From assembly GCF_012849055.1 (NCBI RefSeq), contig NZ_CP051677.1:62001-126000 (forward strand): a DNA stretch of 64,000 nt, written 5' to 3'. Below, piece by piece: positions 62,640 to 64,000 of the stretch. Under the pieces are notes generated by a model that saw nothing but the letters and a program-made list of their open reading frames with translations, had not been told where the DNA came from and did no database searches. The stretch comes from Spirosoma rhododendri (lineage in GTDB: Bacteria > Bacteroidota > Bacteroidia > Cytophagales > Spirosomataceae). The first letter of the stretch is position 1, and each line of letters opens with the position of its first letter. Made by a program: the position numbers and the translations under genes.

Positions 62640-63923
62640 ATGGCAACTTTCCTCCCGATTACTACGCCTGAGCAGGCCGTTTCCGTTGTTCAATCGGGCA
62701 ACCGTGTCTTCATTCACAGCGTTGCTCAAACACCTCATACACTCATCCGCGCCCTGATAGACCGGGCACCGCAGCTGCGCGATGTCGAGCTGTGTCACAT
62801 CCACACGGAGGGTTACCTGCCGTACCTCGAACCGCAGTATCAGGAATCATTCCGGCCGAACTCGTTTTTTATCGGGGCCAACATGCGGAAGCAGCTGAAT
62901 GCGGGCATCGGCGACTACGTACCCGTCTTCCTGAGCGAAGTGCCGCTGCTGTTTAGCCGCAAGATTCTCCCGATCGATGTCGCGCTGATTCAGGTATCGC
63001 CCCCGGACGCACACGGGTACTGTTCGCTCGGCCCCTCCGTCGACGTGTCGCTGGCCGCAATTCAGTCGGCGAAGTACGTCATTGCCCAGATTAACCCACG
63101 GGTGCCCCGCACACACGGCGACGGGCTGATTTCGGTGTCGATGTTACACGCAGCCATCGAAGTCGATGAGCCGATTTACGAAGTATTACCCGGTGAAATC
63201 AGCGCGGAAGACCGGAAGATTGGTCAGTACGTCGCCAGTCTGGTCGAAGACGGCGCGACCCTGCAACTCGGTATTGGCGGCATTCCAAACGCCACACTGG
63301 CCGAACTGATTCACCACAAAGGACTGGGCATTCACACCGAAATGTTCTCCGACGGGGTCATCGACCTGGTTGAGCGGGGCGTCATTACGGGGGAACACAA
63401 GGCGGTACTACCGCACCGCATCGTATCGGCGTTCGTCATGGGCAGTCAGCGGGTGTACGATTTCATCAACGACAATCCCGGCGTAGCGATGAAACAGGCC
63501 AGTTATACCAACGACACGTCGATCATCCGGCGCAACCCGAAAGTAACGGCTATTAACAGCGCTATCGAAGTCGACCTGACCGGTCAAGTGTGCGCCGACA
63601 CCATCGGGACGTACCAGTATTCGGGTGTTGGCGGACAAATGGATTTCGTGCGGGGCGCGTCGCTGTCGGAAGGTGGCAAACCAATTATTGCGCTTCCTTC
63701 GACAACCAGCAAAGGGTTGAGCAAAATTGTGCCGTTTCTGAAAGAAGGGGCTGGCGTGACGACGACGCGGGCACACGTACATTACATCGTCACCGAATAC
63801 GGCATCGCTGATCTGTACGGCCAAAACCTGCGACAGCGTGCCCGCGCCCTCATCAACATCGCCCATCCCGACCACCGCGAAGACCTCGACCGGCAGGCCC
63901 ACGCCCGATTCGGCCGGTTGTAA
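62640..63923 (+). CDS. Acetyl-CoA hydrolase/transferase family protein (4-hydroxybutyrate CoA-transferase-like)
   Basis: 427 residues. Class I CoA-transferase fold: DVALIQVSPPDAHGYCSLGPSVDV, TLQLGIGGIPNATLAELIHH, the catalytic Glu in GIHTEMFSDGVIDL, and VNGQMDF-like GVGGQMDFVRGA with GAGVTTTRAHVHYIVTEYGIADLYG. It moves CoA between acetyl- or butyryl-CoA and a carboxylate. Together with icmF nearby it may serve short-chain acyl-CoA turnover; that is an inference. A 26-bp terminator hairpin follows. Confidence 0.9.
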   Translation: MATFLPITTPEQAVSVVQSGNRVFIHSVAQTPHTLIRALIDRAPQLRDVELCHIHTEGYLPYLEPQYQESFRPNSFFIGANMRKQLNAGIGDYVPVFLSEVPLLFSRKILPIDVALIQVSPPDAHGYCSLGPSVDVSLAAIQSAKYVIAQINPRVPRTHGDGLISVSMLHAAIEVDEPIYEVLPGEISAEDRKIGQYVASLVEDGATLQLGIGGIPNATLAELIHHKGLGIHTEMFSDGVIDLVERGVITGEHKAVLPHRIVSAFVMGSQRVYDFINDNPGVAMKQASYTNDTSIIRRNPKVTAINSAIEVDLTGQVCADTIGTYQYSGVGGQMDFVRGASLSEGGKPIIALPSTTSKGLSKIVPFLKEGAGVTTTRAHVHYIVTEYGIADLYGQNLRQRARALINIAHPDHREDLDRQAHARFGRL

Positions 63924-63932
63924 TCGCATTCG

Positions 63933-63989
63933 TACCAATGCAAAGTGGGGCGGCTTCACAGGTTGAAGCCGCCCCACTTTGCATTGGTA
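63933..63989. terminator. Very long terminator-like hairpin after the CoA-transferase gene
   Basis: Perfect 26-bp arms (63933-63958 and 63964-63989; core GTGGGGCGGCTTCA) with a 5-nt loop, 9 bases past the stop codon. Longer than normal terminators, it may also be a repeat. Confidence 0.8.
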
Positions 63990-64000
63990 GTAACAATGAG

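Overview
The window looks like a chromosome segment of a high-G+C (by eye about 57%) member of the Bacteroidota, order Cytophagales, close to Spirosoma and its relatives. The signs are a SusC/SusD pair, two proteins with type IX secretion C-terminal domains, an acyl-ornithine carbamoyltransferase (argF') in the arginine operon, many lipoboxes, and promoter -7 elements of the Bacteroidota type TAnnTTTG. No rRNA, tRNA, CRISPR array or IS transposase was seen.

Layout. 1-9385 is an exopolysaccharide locus: the 3' part of a flippase, a polymerase/ligase (frameshifted), a processive-type GT2, then on the minus strand a GT4, a GT2, a polyprenyl sugar-phosphate transferase with a degenerate receiver domain and a stand-alone response regulator, and divergently a secreted beta-helix protein. 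9485-11755 is an S9 peptidase. 12297-13333 is a small A+T-rich foreign-looking two-gene module. 13523-19323 holds a DUF3820 protein, an acyltransferase, a tricorn-like protease and a PNPOx-like protein. 19412-22812 is an arg operon (argD, argF', argB) interrupted by a GxxExxY nuclease-fold gene flanked by 38-bp inverted repeats. 23016-24438 has two paralogous lipoproteins. clpX and clpP (24593-28966) are separated by a GH5-like glycosidase and a lipoprotein. 29147-33135 has an XRE regulator, an esterase, a GH105 enzyme and a Kelch protein. 33236-38906 has three GT4 enzymes and an MsbA-like ABC exporter. 39090-42588 has a quinone oxidoreductase, an SDR and guaA. 42652-52012 is a glycan-uptake locus (SusC, SusD, DUF3823, NamZ-like hydrolase, secreted SASA esterase). 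52556-63923 has an FtsX-like permease, fused isobutyryl-CoA mutase IcmF, a MerC protein behind a strong operator, a bile-acid symporter-like transporter, GH1, an outer-membrane barrel, a DUF2267 protein and a CoA-transferase.

Two themes run through the window. First, it is full of palindromic repeats of at least four families: A+T-rich AAGGTTTAACGTT-type pairs in most intergenic gaps, G+C-rich elements with perfect 47-bp arms, GTAGCCTGGAC-type elements, and CTCACCCCC...GGGGGTGAG elements, two of which sit inside the IcmF coding sequence with the frame left open. Second, at least nine conserved genes are interrupted by about twelve -1 frameshifts, and nearly every one is repaired by adding one base to a short homopolymer, mostly of C or G. 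That uniform pattern points to sequencing error more than to gene decay, so the merged coordinates given here are reconstructions.
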